Positions 35,126-47,000 of a stretch of 64,000 bases of DNA are shown in pieces. The stretch spans positions 310,001 through 374,000 of the forward strand of contig JAANDG010000020.1 in assembly GCA_036852015.1 (NCBI GenBank), given 5' to 3'. This stretch comes from Pelodera strongyloides. Its lineage: Eukaryota; Nematoda; Chromadorea; Rhabditida; Rhabditidae. The position numbers were made by a program, and so were the translations under genes. The notes below the pieces were generated by a model that saw only the letters and a program-made list of their open reading frames with translations, had not been told where the DNA came from and did not search any database. The number at the start of each line of letters is the position of its first letter. Within the stretch, counting starts at the first letter, position 1.

Positions 35126-35581
35126 TCACAAAAACAATAGTTTATTCTGGGGAGTTTCAGTCTGGTCCTCAGGTTCTTTTTTTTTACATCGTCGGATAGC
35201 ATAAAAATTAGCAACTGCGCTAGTTGAAATCGGAGGTAGGTTCTGCTCAAAACAAAGTAAAAATTAGAACTTACCATGAAAACCGCATACAAAAACTTAT
35301 TCACTTGATAATGGTTTTCCATTTCTTTACTGTTTACATCTGTCAATTTCAAGCATCAATATCTTCCCAAAATGCGGATTGTTCCTGACACGGTGGTAGC
35401 ACGTATAAAATGCGGGTTTCACGGTAATGTCGGTAATGCATAACAATAAAAAACCATAACACATTTTTTCCATGATTCCGACTCTCGGACGTTCAATAAG
35501 TATACGAACACCCAAAAAAAGATGTTCTAACAAATTATTTATCTTTTGGTATTCGTTCTCACCAAGGGACACCTCGGCCAT
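35126..35581 (-). CDS. Possible small three-exon protein, unrecognised (66 aa)
   Basis: Exons 35581-35563, 35339-35275 and 35242-35126 join in frame through good donors (GTGAGA, GTAAGT) and AG acceptors to give 201 nt. The protein starts MAEVSLDVNSKEMENHYQVN, continues KFLYAVFMNLPPISTSAVAN and ends in a Lys/Glu/Gln-rich tail to a TGA. The intron between exons 2 and 3 is very short (32 bases), which weakens the model. I recognise no family or domain. It may be a real small ORF or chance. Confidence 0.3.
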
Positions 35582-36808
35582 GGCGTGGACTACTATGAAT
35601 AAGTATTTCTAATTATTCGAAGTCTGAGTGCGGATGCGTTCTTTGAAAGAAGCGTGCTATAACTTTTTCTCTCAGTTTTTGAGCATGTCTTTTAGTAAGT
35701 TTATTATTTATGGTGTATTTGTTTCGAGGTAGGGTCTTACTCTTGCTTTGCTAGAATTCTTTGATAAATCACTTTTCTCCAACGTGAAGCATAAGAATAT
35801 GGTGGCAGCATCTTAAAGTGCCCAACACGCAGTCTTTGTGAGCTTTGTGAGTTTGCGGAGCATACTAAAGATATGTGTATGTGTTGAGGGGCCCCCTGCC
35901 TGTACCTTTCTGGAACTACGTTGGTTTCCGCATTTTCTCCCAGAATTCGCGACATTATCACTGCGCACCAAAAAAAAATTAAATCCCGAATTCGATAAAG
36001 TCATATAAGTTGACGACGGTCTTTTCATTCATACCGTCGTCTTTATCTGAAGAAAAATCCCACCCCCCCCCTTAATTTTGAAAAAGCACGACGCTAGAAC
36101 CCTGATTGATTGTATGTATGAATAAAGAAGATACATTTTTTGAACCAGGTAACCCGTTTCACCCCTAAAGGCACACAGGCGGTATTTGTAAGCAGTGAAG
36201 AAATGATCATCACTGTGATGCCACAGCCAGCGAATAAAAGATTTGGAAAATATAAGTGAATAATTGCAGTAAAGAAAACATGAATGTACCATACATAATA
36301 TGGTAACCTCGTTTCGACCCTTTCGCATACGAGGGTTTTACCCGGGTGGGGTCTCATCAGAGCGATGACCACGGGTTTATAAATGAGAGGAAAGTGTAGT
36401 AGGAATTGTCAGAATGTAAGTGTGAAGTAGAAACTACAAAAAATAATTTCGCGCTTTCGAACTGGGTTGATTATATTTCTGTTCGCGGCTATAGTGTAGC
36501 AACTTTTGTTTTGACAATAATGAACATGACTACTTAGTTTTAGTCAACCATTAACAAGCATAACCTCTATTACGCAGCAAGTGTAGGGCATAACAGCTTA
36601 TACAGAGTGACCTTTTTAGGCCTAGCCTGCAAAAATTGTTGTCGTGTATTTTGTATTTTTTTGCGTGTATTTTTGGCCGCCTACACAGGACCTACGCCGG
36701 GCCCACACCAGGCGCATCAGACGCCCATCTTTTCTGTGCCCTCGGCTCACTTTCCCCTTTATGGGCGAGGTGTATGCGGCGCACCTTTCAGGGGTCCAGT
36801 GTACCTCA

Positions 36809-37237
36809 AAGGGCAAATATACATGTTTATCGACGACCCATGGTAAAAACTGCGATGCTACATGATAGAGCACATGTACATAGAAACGAAGATCCGAGAA
36901 AAATAATACTTTTCTATGTTTTTAACAAGCTAGTTATGGCTTCTCAAAGTTTGTGATATGCTCCATTCCGATCCCGGGAGCTTCTGCTCAGCAGCCTGCC
37001 ACGCTATCCACTACACTACCCTATGACCGATTTTACACTCTTGGCAGCATGTGACAATGGCCTGAAACGGAGCATATCACAAACTTTGTGAAGCCATAAC
37101 TCGCTTGTTTAAAAAAATTGAAAAGCATTATTTTTCTCAGATCTTCGTTTCTATGTGCTCTATTATAGGGTGAAAGTTGATCATTTGTAGCATCGCAGTT
37201 TTTACCGTGGGACATCGATAAACGTGTATTTGCCCTT
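36809..37237. mobile_element. 430-bp foldback with a tRNA-like sequence in its loop
   Basis: The left arm begins AAGGGCAAATATACATGTTT ATCG and the right arm ends with CGATAAACGTGTATTTGCCCTT. Arms are about 145 bp and include AAAAACTGCGATGCTACA and TTTGTGATATGCTCC. The loop (about 36960-37070), on minus, contains TAGTGTAGTGGATAGCG, close to a tRNA A box, and a degenerate B-box-like CCGGGATCGGAAT. Confidence 0.7.
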
Positions 37238-37754
37238 GTCAGTGCCCTATTTTGTATTTTGTCAGTACCCTATTTTGTTTTGTTTCGCATTTTTTAAAAT
37301 TAAAGTATTCGGTAGACAATGTGGTAAAATGTTTCTGCAACAAGAAAGCGTTTGCCTCTCGCTTCGATGTTCAAATGATGATAGGAAAAGCAGATAATAA
37401 TCGTGCGTGAACAAACTGGTTACGAACGCGCGATTTGCTTACCTCCGCCCTTGTATTTTTTTTCGCCAATTTTGCCCACCCGAATCCTGTGATTTGTGCT
37501 TGTTGTTGTTTTGTTGTCTTTTGTTTGTCGCTAATGATTCTTTTATACCAGCATTGAACCGTTATTCACTAAGCTATTATGTAAAACCTGATTCCCTACT
37601 ATTCAATATAGTAAACGTGGTCTTCAACATTTGCTCTCCAACGTTTTTCTTTGTGCAAGACCCATCCGGAATTTCCTAGCTTATACCTCGCTGCTCTTGT
37701 TATGTTTGTTTTCTAACACTGGTAGGCGTTCCTGTATTCTAACTGATTTCAGAC

Positions 37755-40700
37755 ATGTCCGGACTGTCTCCGTCGAATAAACACGAAGGTCAGTGCTTTA
37801 GATATGATAGATATGTCTACATTCCCTCACATTCATTTGGTCATACCACTTACACACCACGTAATAGTTAATGCGCAGTTGGAAACTGAGATCCATAGGA
37901 TAATAGAGAAACTAGGAGTGAGGTGTGGCGGCAATATGTATGACATATTTTTAATTACAGGTGTGTCATGCGATGGTTGCATGACACCAAACTTTTCCGG
38001 AAATCGCTACAAGTGCCTTCGATGCTTTGATTTCGATCTTTGTCATGCCTGTTACACGGCCAGACGTTTTCAAGGACCTCGTCCTCCTAATGATCGGGAG
38101 AATCCTCCGCACACCAGTGACCATCCTGTTCAGTGCATTCTTTCGCAGAGGGACTTTGGTATGCAATCATTTGCACTTTTAACTTACAAGTGAAACCGTT
38201 TGTTCACAGCGATACACGCGCAGTTGTACATCTTTGTGTATCTTTGCTTAGTGTATTCACAGCCATACGCCCGCAGTTATACATCTTTGTGTATCTTTGC
38301 TTAGTGTATTCACAGCCATACGCCCGCAATTATACATTTTTGTGTATCAGCTTCCACGGTGTGTCCGAGGATGAGAATACAGACGGACCACTCGTGTGTT
38401 TGAGTCCATTGTGTTATTCGGGAATAGTGTTTATACCCATATTTCCACTCACAAGGGTAACTAAAAAGACGATAATTATACTTATACAATGGTAGCCAAG
38501 TTAATTATCTTAATTTTCAGAGCTTCTATATGAAGGTGATCCGACGAAGAACTACATGGCTTGTAAGATCGCCATCTTCACTTGTCCTCACTGTGGAAAA
38601 AATGGCCTCAATCATAACACCTTTTACGAACACATACAGAGAGCGCACAGTGAGCCAGCCACGCCTCCGCAGCCTGTGGTAAGCTTGATTGATTCACTAA
38701 AATTATGTATTTTGCTATTTGCTGCGCGATTCGTGAATTTGAGAGACTATGCCTATCGGCTTCATATGTTCTGTACTTAGGAATGATTTCATGTTTGTAT
38801 TCAATAGTCAGTCGTCGGTGCATGCCTTTTAATTTTCGAGACTTGATTTTGATAGAATATTTATGTTACACTTTCGCGCGAATTCGCCGCGAAAATACCA
38901 TCCAAGTTGACTTTTCCATTTTCGCGCAGTTTTACATTAGGTGTATGCAAAACACGCCGCAGGTGTATGTAAATTTCTTACTGAATGTAAAATTCGAGTA
39001 GTTTCCCACTATAGAAACTGCAATAACATGGATGATAGTTTCGCATGCGAAAGTGCGCGAAAACTTAAAGCGAAATGCCAGCTCCTTTGGAAAATTTGCA
39101 TATGATAAGCAAATCCTATGTATCCTATGCTAATTTTGCGCGATCGTCCACGGCTATCGCACAAAATTAGCATAGGATACATAGGATTTGCTTATCATAT
39201 GCAAATTTTCCAAAGGAGCTGGCATTTCGCTTTAACATAAATACTCTATCACATTTTGACTACACTGATCACTTCAAAAAAGAAAAAAAAAAAGATTACC
39301 GCTCTGCCTTACGCCTTGTTAGCACCCAACTGCCTGCTTCTGGTCTTAAAACAGAAGACGAAGCACTATTTTTTTTTAGTAGATTATATTTTTTGTTGAT
39401 CGTATTTTATTTATAATTTTTGTTATTTAGAATTGCCCGATGTGCATTGCGTGCCCTGATTTCGATGCGAACCGCGAAGTGGAGAATATGCTCACCCATT
39501 GGGCCAGCTTTCATGTGTGAGTCTCAATTTGGTTAAATCTAACATATGTGTTTCTTGTTGCTATTGTTGATGTTGATGTTATTATTATTATTATTATTAT
39601 TATTGTTACTTTGTTTTGTTAGTCTTTGTTGTTGTATTTAATGTGCATTTATTTTTCGTTTTAGTTATGCTGAATAAATAAATAAACTTTGTAGTAAATT
39701 AACGTTGTGAGTCTCTGAAATTAAGAAGCGACATAAGTCACACAGATTTCGTCCGTGCTTGAAGAGATTTGCTGTCTTTTTCCGTTCGGCTTTCGGTGAA
39801 CTTCGTAGCGTCGGAGTTTTCTCGTATAAACCGCTACATTTTTTCATATTTTATTTTGATCGTATTTAGAAATTTCGAACCTGGCACCCCTTACTTGACA
39901 CCTGAAATAAGAACGCAATCGAGAAGACCGATGTTGGCTAGGAGAACTGCCCGACAACCCGCTGGAAATGCCCAGAACCGTGAGTTTTTCATTTTCTGAA
40001 ACATTATGTCTCAAATGTAGTTCTTTTTTCTTCTTCGGGAAACTAGACTAGACCTCCTCAGTTTCTAGAGATCAGCGTTTCGCTGACGTCGTGTTTTCTC
40101 GGGGTAACTATTTAGGTGTTTGTAAGTACTGGGAAGTGGGAAAATACGATTTAGTTAGTATTAGTGGTTTAAATTTTGTGTGTTAAATCTTTTTCAACTA
40201 ACTTGTACTCTTTTCAAAGCTAGATAAACACCAATTTTTAACAGACTCCGGCTTTTTGGCCTTCCTTGGTTAGCTTACGCCTGTGTATAGTTTTACCTTT
40301 TTCTTTATTAACATGAGTGCTACTCACACAGTTTTGCTTTACTCGAACCGACTGTAATTTGCACAGGAATTGAGAAGCTCTTTAGTTTTGGTGCACTCAC
40401 GTAATACTTTTGCTAGTGGGGTAGTTTTCTCCAAAAGGAGTAGTGAGCGGTCGATGTCACCGGAAAAATGAGACATGATATAATATTTATAGTCTAATGG
40501 GTTCGTTAAAGCGGTATGACATGTGTTTTTGAAACGTATCTCGTAGTATTTCGTTGTCATGTATTGCAATTATAATAGTAGATGTGCAATACATGACAAG
40601 CAAACGTTCCGAAACCACATGCAATACCGCTTTAAGAGATTGTTTCCAGTATAATTATCGATTGTGCTGTGTTTAGTGGTGGCATTGATTGCTCTTTTTC

Positions 40701-41034
40701 TATAAGTAGTCGGTGTTTCCCTTGTAGAACGCCGGACGAATCTGTTTTCGGCTACGGCGCGCACAACGATGAGTCGCCTTTACGCAGAAGTGCTAGCCGA
40801 GAGTGCATTGGGTATGGAAAATGAAGTGTTTCTACTAGTTTCTTATCTTTTATCCAGTTTAATTTTGTGTGTATCCCTCTGCGCCCTTTTTTTGTCCTTT
40901 CGTTATCTCGCTATTAATGTACTAACCGTAGAGTGCCACACTGTGCACCACTTGGGTTCTTTTAGCGTTTAGTTGACATTACTTCATCTTCGTGTACCAC
41001 GTGTAGACATCTGTGTGTGTGTTTGTGCGCGCGC

Positions 41035-41092
<58 letters not shown>

Positions 41093-44000
41093 TGTGTGTG
41101 TGTGTGTGTATAGATTTTTAGGTAGATATATTTGTGGGGTATGGGGTCATTTGACTGTCGGTTATTTGTTTGTTTGTATTGCTGATTCTCCTATCTGTGA
41201 AAAGATTCCTTTACCTATTTACCTTATTATGGTTTGTCTTTTCTTCTCCAGCCCTTCAACCATCGGCCTATGAAGTTAATGGATGTTCTTGTCAAATGGT
41301 TGTAACATTGCACTTGTAGTTGTATTGAATGTGATTTAGAAATGTATTCTTTACAACTGCAGTCCCATGTATTATATGTTCTGTGCCCTTCTGGTACAGA
41401 AAATTTTCATATGATACATGTGAATGCAGTGGGCGAGTACTTTTCACAAACCACGGACAGTACCGCTTAAGATGGTGGTGTGATTTGATTTTGTTAATCG
41501 ATTTTTATAGTTCTCTTTCCAGGTGGTAATGCTGGTGCGGCTGCTCAGGCTGCGGCAGCCCAGTATGGAATACCGTGGACCAGTGAGCTGGCCGAGGTGG
41601 ATGATATGTTTAGAATGTTTCCGATCGGGGGAAACAGGTACGCTTTTGCTTACTTCTTTCGATTTTGTGATTTTTAGAGGATGAGGATCATGTGTTCCGC
41701 TATTTGTCCTACGGGACACGCTAATTCATTCGTGTTCATTCAACTATGTTCTTAATGTAACGTCACTGTCACATAGTCGAGATTGTCGCGTGATTTCTAT
41801 ATGGTACTTTGTTGATTTGTAGAGTACCGTATAGATTTCATCATCTTATCTTTGAGTAATGGATGTGAATATTCAGCCCGCGTCTGGTTATAGAATAGCA
41901 CACAACAACCTGGATTTTTAATGAAAACGCGTTTAGGCAAGTTCTAACTGCTTCGGAAGCCGCACGCTTTGCAGGAGTGCACCTTCAGGTTTGATATTTT
42001 AATGTTTGTCAGTAATTCGTTTACATGCGATGTGTGTCCTAGATCTAATTGAATTGCTGAATACTATATTGTACTATTGTACATTCTGATTAGTAGATAT
42101 CTTATTATATAAAGGAGAAGAGTTTACTTTTTTGTTTGTGTGAACGTAACGAAATCTTTTCATAAAGAAAATTTTCTATTGGCAAAGAGCATACAAAATC
42201 TTGGCCGCTGGCGAGATTCGAACCCACAGCACCGCACAACCACTCGATTCGTAGTCCAACGCTCTACCTGTTGAGCTATGCTAGCTTATCACAAAGTTAA
42301 TCCTCTGCCCTACATACAGCACCTTCAATGGCAAATTTGCATGGTAGCATTAGTCGAGTGGAGATCGAAACTGATTATTATACGTTTCCACAATCAGAGA
42401 CGTGTGAACGTGTGGGAGGAGAAAGAGACGAGAGTTAACTTTTTACATCGTAGCAATTCTTTTTTAATGGGGTTTGCAAGTATGCCCGATTTTCCTGGCA
42501 AGTATCGAAAAATTTACCGTATCTTGGCACTACACGAGCATATCTACAGGCAGTTTTTACGACCGATCGCCACGGGACCAATTGTTCAACAAAAAATGTC
42601 TTTGATGGCGGATTTTCTATAGTGCGGATGTGTCAAAATTACGGTAAAAGTGTGTAAAAAGCACACGGTTTTGCGAATTGATACTTGCAAGGAAAACTCG
42701 CGGTTTTTGGCATACTTGCAAACCCCATAAATAGGGAAACAATCGGCCGAAGGCCGATTCCTCCAGTCGGAGAAGAGCCCGTAGGGCTCTTCGAAAACGG
42801 CTGGTCTTATTATATAAATATATTTTGACAAATCTGTTCCGTTACAGCCGCTCACGTCTACTGGAACCGCGGGTCTGGGACTCCGAACCACAGCAAGAGG
42901 TGCGGATGCGTATTTTGATATGCTGCGTAACTTCAGTTAGTGTTTTACGAACTAATCATTGAACTCGATATAGTGAAGTATATGTTGAGCTCTATATTAC
43001 TAAATTTAGCTGTCCCTCGACGGGAGATGATTTAGACTAATTTGCATATAAAACATTACGGATTTGGTCGTGACAGTTTTTTTTTGGGAGGTGATTCACC
43101 TATCTAGAAGGCTTATGACCGTGAGACCGGGAGGTGATCGTCCGCATGCGGCGGGGTGTTTTATGCTATGAAACATATATATGGCTATAAAATTTCAAGT
43201 TGTTGAAGTGGACGAATCCGCTTTTAAATATTTCAATTAGCGACTTTGTCTTTAGGAGGAGCAGGAACAGGCGCTAATGAATATGCGGCGCCGACTTCGT
43301 CCCGAACTACATCAAGAACACCGCATGTGCCTTCAGTTCAGGTAGGCTCGGTTAGGATTTGGGAGTCAGTGAGAGAGACAGAAAGAGAGAGAGAGGGAGA
43401 CCATATCATATCTGAGAATTTCACAAGAGAGGCATTGGCGAAGGTAATTTTGATTTCTTTCCAGGTTATGCGCCCACTGGGCACAACTCCGATCTACCCA
43501 ACTGTTATGGACGAACATGGAGATGACGTGAGTATTGAACTGTGCTCAGTGTACCCGTTTGTCGTAGGTAGAAGCAGAAGTAGGAATGTTAATTTATAAT
43601 AGTTTAATTCTTTTTTTTTAGGACGGAACGCTGAGCCAGGTTGAATATGACCTGTTAGACGAAGAGGAAGAAGACGACGAGGGATCATCCACATACAGTG
43701 ATGGAGAAGAGTACGCGAGTGCGGAGGAGGGTGCAGAGAATGCAGAGGGAGAACCAAGGGATACTGTAGTCTCAGCTGTGGTCTGCAGTGTTGGAGAGAT
43801 TAAAGCACAGGGACTTGCCATAGACCAGCCGGTTTGTTCATTTTGTTTTGGCAAGTATAAGGTCGTGTATTGAATTGAAGTGGATGTGGATTCCTATTAT
43901 GCAAATTTATGTCCCTGTGTGTACCGGAAGGGCATACAAGAGTATTAGATTATAGACCACGTGGAAATAGAGCATTGTCATCGCGATAACTCGTCAAAAA

Positions 44001-47000
44001 ACTCTCATGATAGTTCGCATGAACCCGCGAGACCTCTCATGAGAGGTGGGCGGGGCTTTTGGTGATACTTTAGAAAAGTATCGCGAACAAGCCACATCTC
44101 ATCACACGATACTTGGAAAGTCGCGAGAGTTGTTGCAAACGTTTCATGAGACTACAACGGGTCTCGAGAGGCGAATTTTATTTCTTACACGATAACTTTT
44201 TGAAATTATTTGACTTATGAAATATAATTTTGTACATAATTTCTATCCGTGCAACAGTTCTAATATACAGAAACTGTGTTAGACAATAAGCATAAAATAA
44301 AAACAAAACCAAATAACCGTTCTCTAACCAATAGTTGTAAGTTAACCTGCAACTTATTTCGTTCCAACAGTGTATTGTTACCGCAAACCAACAGTTTTAC
44401 AAATCAACAACCAAAATCACTTCCCATTTAATTACAGCATTTGTTTTCTTTATGATTAGGACTTTATTCTGTCTCCTTTTCAAGATTTTTTTGCGAGTGC
44501 CCGGCCTTTTAGGAGAGCAAAGAACGCACTTCTGTGCGTTCTTTGCTCTCCAGCCCGCATCGTGCGCCGCAGAGAGTGAGTACCCTATATAAGCAGCCGT
44601 AGAAAAAACCGGCAAAACCACCACGCCGCGGACCATCAGTTTGGTCAAAAGTGACACAATTATAGCGCATAAGTCAACTTCATGTGGAATATCGAGCAGG
44701 TGTGCCCCATATGTACTTTGATGCCAGCTATTGGAGTCGGATAATTTCGGATAATTTCTTGAGAGCTGATGATATCCAAAAATAAGCGGAAATCGTGATT
44801 TTTTTGTATGCGGCTGGTTTTTACATCATTCGAAAGAGAATTTCAGGCTTGTAAACGTGGCGTGCCTTATTTGATTTAGTGGTTTCATTTTTACTGCGAA
44901 AAAGCGTCTTGAAAACACTGGATCAGAAAATGTGCGCAATGAAATGAACTTCGTAGAAGAAAGCAACGATGGAGCTTATTGGCGCGTCTTAGGATGGAAA
45001 TATTACGCAGGCTTCACCTTCACCATCGCATATGAGTTTCTTGCGATGTGCATATATGACCTTTCAATTTACATACTCGTCTGTTGTTGTTGTTGTTGCC
45101 GGAGGCAGCCAGCGTGGTTGATCATCCTCGCGAGATGGGCTATAAGAGGCCTAAAAATGTTGCCACTTCCCGTGGCTGATTCCATAAATTGGTAGGAATG
45201 AGCGTCGTGGGGTGGGCGGGGCATGTGAAGAGGTGGTGGACGTCGTGGGGGCTGTTTCCACAATCTGGGCAGGAGTCTGGAACGCTGTCGTCAACACGAT
45301 GGAGGTAGTGGTTCGTGAATCTGCTGTGACCGGAGCGGAGTTGGCTGAGGGTGCATCTGACGTTTCGCGGAAGATCTGCTTCTTCTTTGTGGATGTCTGG
45401 TGGCGGTCTCCCCCCCAGGATGGCGGGTGGCTTGAGTGTGCGTTTTTCCTCGGCGACTACTATGGTGTGGACTGCGCCGGCGACTGCCTTTGCGCAGCTT
45501 GGGTCGGAGGCTCCTGCGATAGCTGCCATGACCGTGTTCTTATGGGCCATGCGGGTGCTCGCTTTCATGTTGCGAGGCGGAAGCGGCTTCTGCAGGATTC
45601 CGTGACAGGCTGGCTCGGATCAGAGGAGCGAGCGAGGAATTGAGCGGAGAGCATGTCCAGATGGCTGCGGACTTGCATTATCTTTGCCTCTGAGTGGAGG
45701 TGATCGATGTCTGCCATTTTGTGGTTCCCTGTGATGGTTCTGAGGGCTGCATTCTGGGCACGCTGAATCGAGTCAATGGCGGAGGTGGAGACGAAGCTGG
45801 ACCAGGCTTGTGCTACGACGATGTCCGCCTTCACGCGGTGCAGCACGACTGTCCAAGGACTGCAAAGGACATCTACCCACCTTCTCCGGACACCAGTTCG
45901 GAAGATCACTCGCGAGATCACTCTCACCCTCACCTTCCCTCACTTATCATCAACATCACTTTTTTCTACTAAGGGACAGCCCGATTCGGCTAGTCTGTCC
46001 CGATTACTACTTCTTCAAGCCGGAGACGTCGAAGAAAACCCAGGCCCAACCACAACAACATGGCTATGCACCACATACTCGTCTGTTAAATGTGCTCCGT
46101 GGAAATTTTTTGCTTCCATTCAAAATGCAGGCTATAAATCTATGCGTAGAATTACGCATCAACCATCTCCGGATTGGCTTTGACCATCTCCGGAGGCAAA
46201 TGCAAATATATAGATTTGGGTGAAACGTATCAGTGGTAATTTACGGTTCGACTCTCAACTAAGCGACCATCTCCGAAATTACGCATGGAAATTATAGCCT
46301 GTCAAAATGGCAGTCGAAACATCTTTTACAAAGCTTTAGTGCCCTATTACATTCAATACGTTAACTTACGCCAAACAATTAAGTAAACTGTTTCTCGACA
46401 AAGCATTGTTTGACTTTACAAAGTTACAATATCTCGAGAGGTATCGCGAACTTCCTCTCATGCGGGATAGTTGTAGTCTCATGAACCCGCGCGCCGGCTT
46501 TCGCGATACCTGCGACCTCTCATTATCACCACAGGCCACGCCCCCATGAGAGCGAGGCACCTCGCGCTCATGAAGGGAAAAAGGCTATCGAGAGCTGCGA
46601 ATTATCATGAAAAAACTCTCGATAGCAAAAACTATCGTGTAAGCAATGCTCTACGTGGAAATAAGTTGTCCCGAACCATGTGCAATACTTTGTGAATGTT
46701 TGATTGGGTTTTGAGTTGTGATTGTATACAAATGTAAAGCACTATATTCAGTAGTTTCTATTTTGTCACCCTGACTCTGGACATTTGTACGATATAATAT
46801 GTTTGTTTAGCCAACCGAACTAGCTCCGAAACCTCCCAAGAAATTTGTTGGCGGATTCATTTTTGAGGATGATGAGGTGTGCGGTGTGCTTTTTTATTTT
46901 TATTTAATTTTGATAATATGATAAGGTTAGGTAGCTCCAAGTGTTTTGCCTTTGTTTATTGAAGGTACGTATGTGTAATTTTTTAAGTTACTTGTGTTGA

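Larger units (their letters stand above)
33240..37754. other. Intergenic region between divergent TARDBP and KCMF1
   Basis: This is 4.5 kb with both flanking genes transcribed outward. It holds a TTAA MITE (33537-34056), a possible small gene (35126-35581, minus), a large foldback (36809-37237) and a poly-C run near 36062. Other stretches show only short AT-rich frames I do not trust. Confidence 0.6.
43970..46652. mobile_element. 2.7-kb inverted-repeat element with 11-bp target duplication (Mutator-like geometry)
   Basis: The 11-mer ACGTGGAAATA lies directly outside both ends (43959-43969 and 46653-46663). The termini are inverted: GAGCATTGTCATCGCGATAA on the left and TATCGTGTAAGCAATGCTC on the right. 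Subterminal CTCTCATGATAGTTCGC is mirrored by GCGAATTATCATG. A 9-11-bp duplication with imperfect TIRs is characteristic of Mutator-like elements. No transposase is evident, so it is non-autonomous. It carries a hairpin at 44510-44551, a minus frame at 44397-44657 starting MSLLTKLMVRGVVVLPVFST, and a later retrotransposon at 45086-46072. It fills most of KCMF1 intron 12. Confidence 0.65.

Noticed and set aside
41013..41273. Frame encoding Val/Cys alternation
   Set aside because: It is the translated (GT)n microsatellite in KCMF1 intron 6.
42200..42290. Functional tRNA-Arg(ACG) gene
   Set aside because: Acceptor stem halves do not pair and the variable region is too long.
45995..46048. A viral 2A sequence implying an integrated RNA virus
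   Set aside because: The motif lies within a target-duplicated non-LTR retrotransposon; no viral capsid or polymerase sequence is present.
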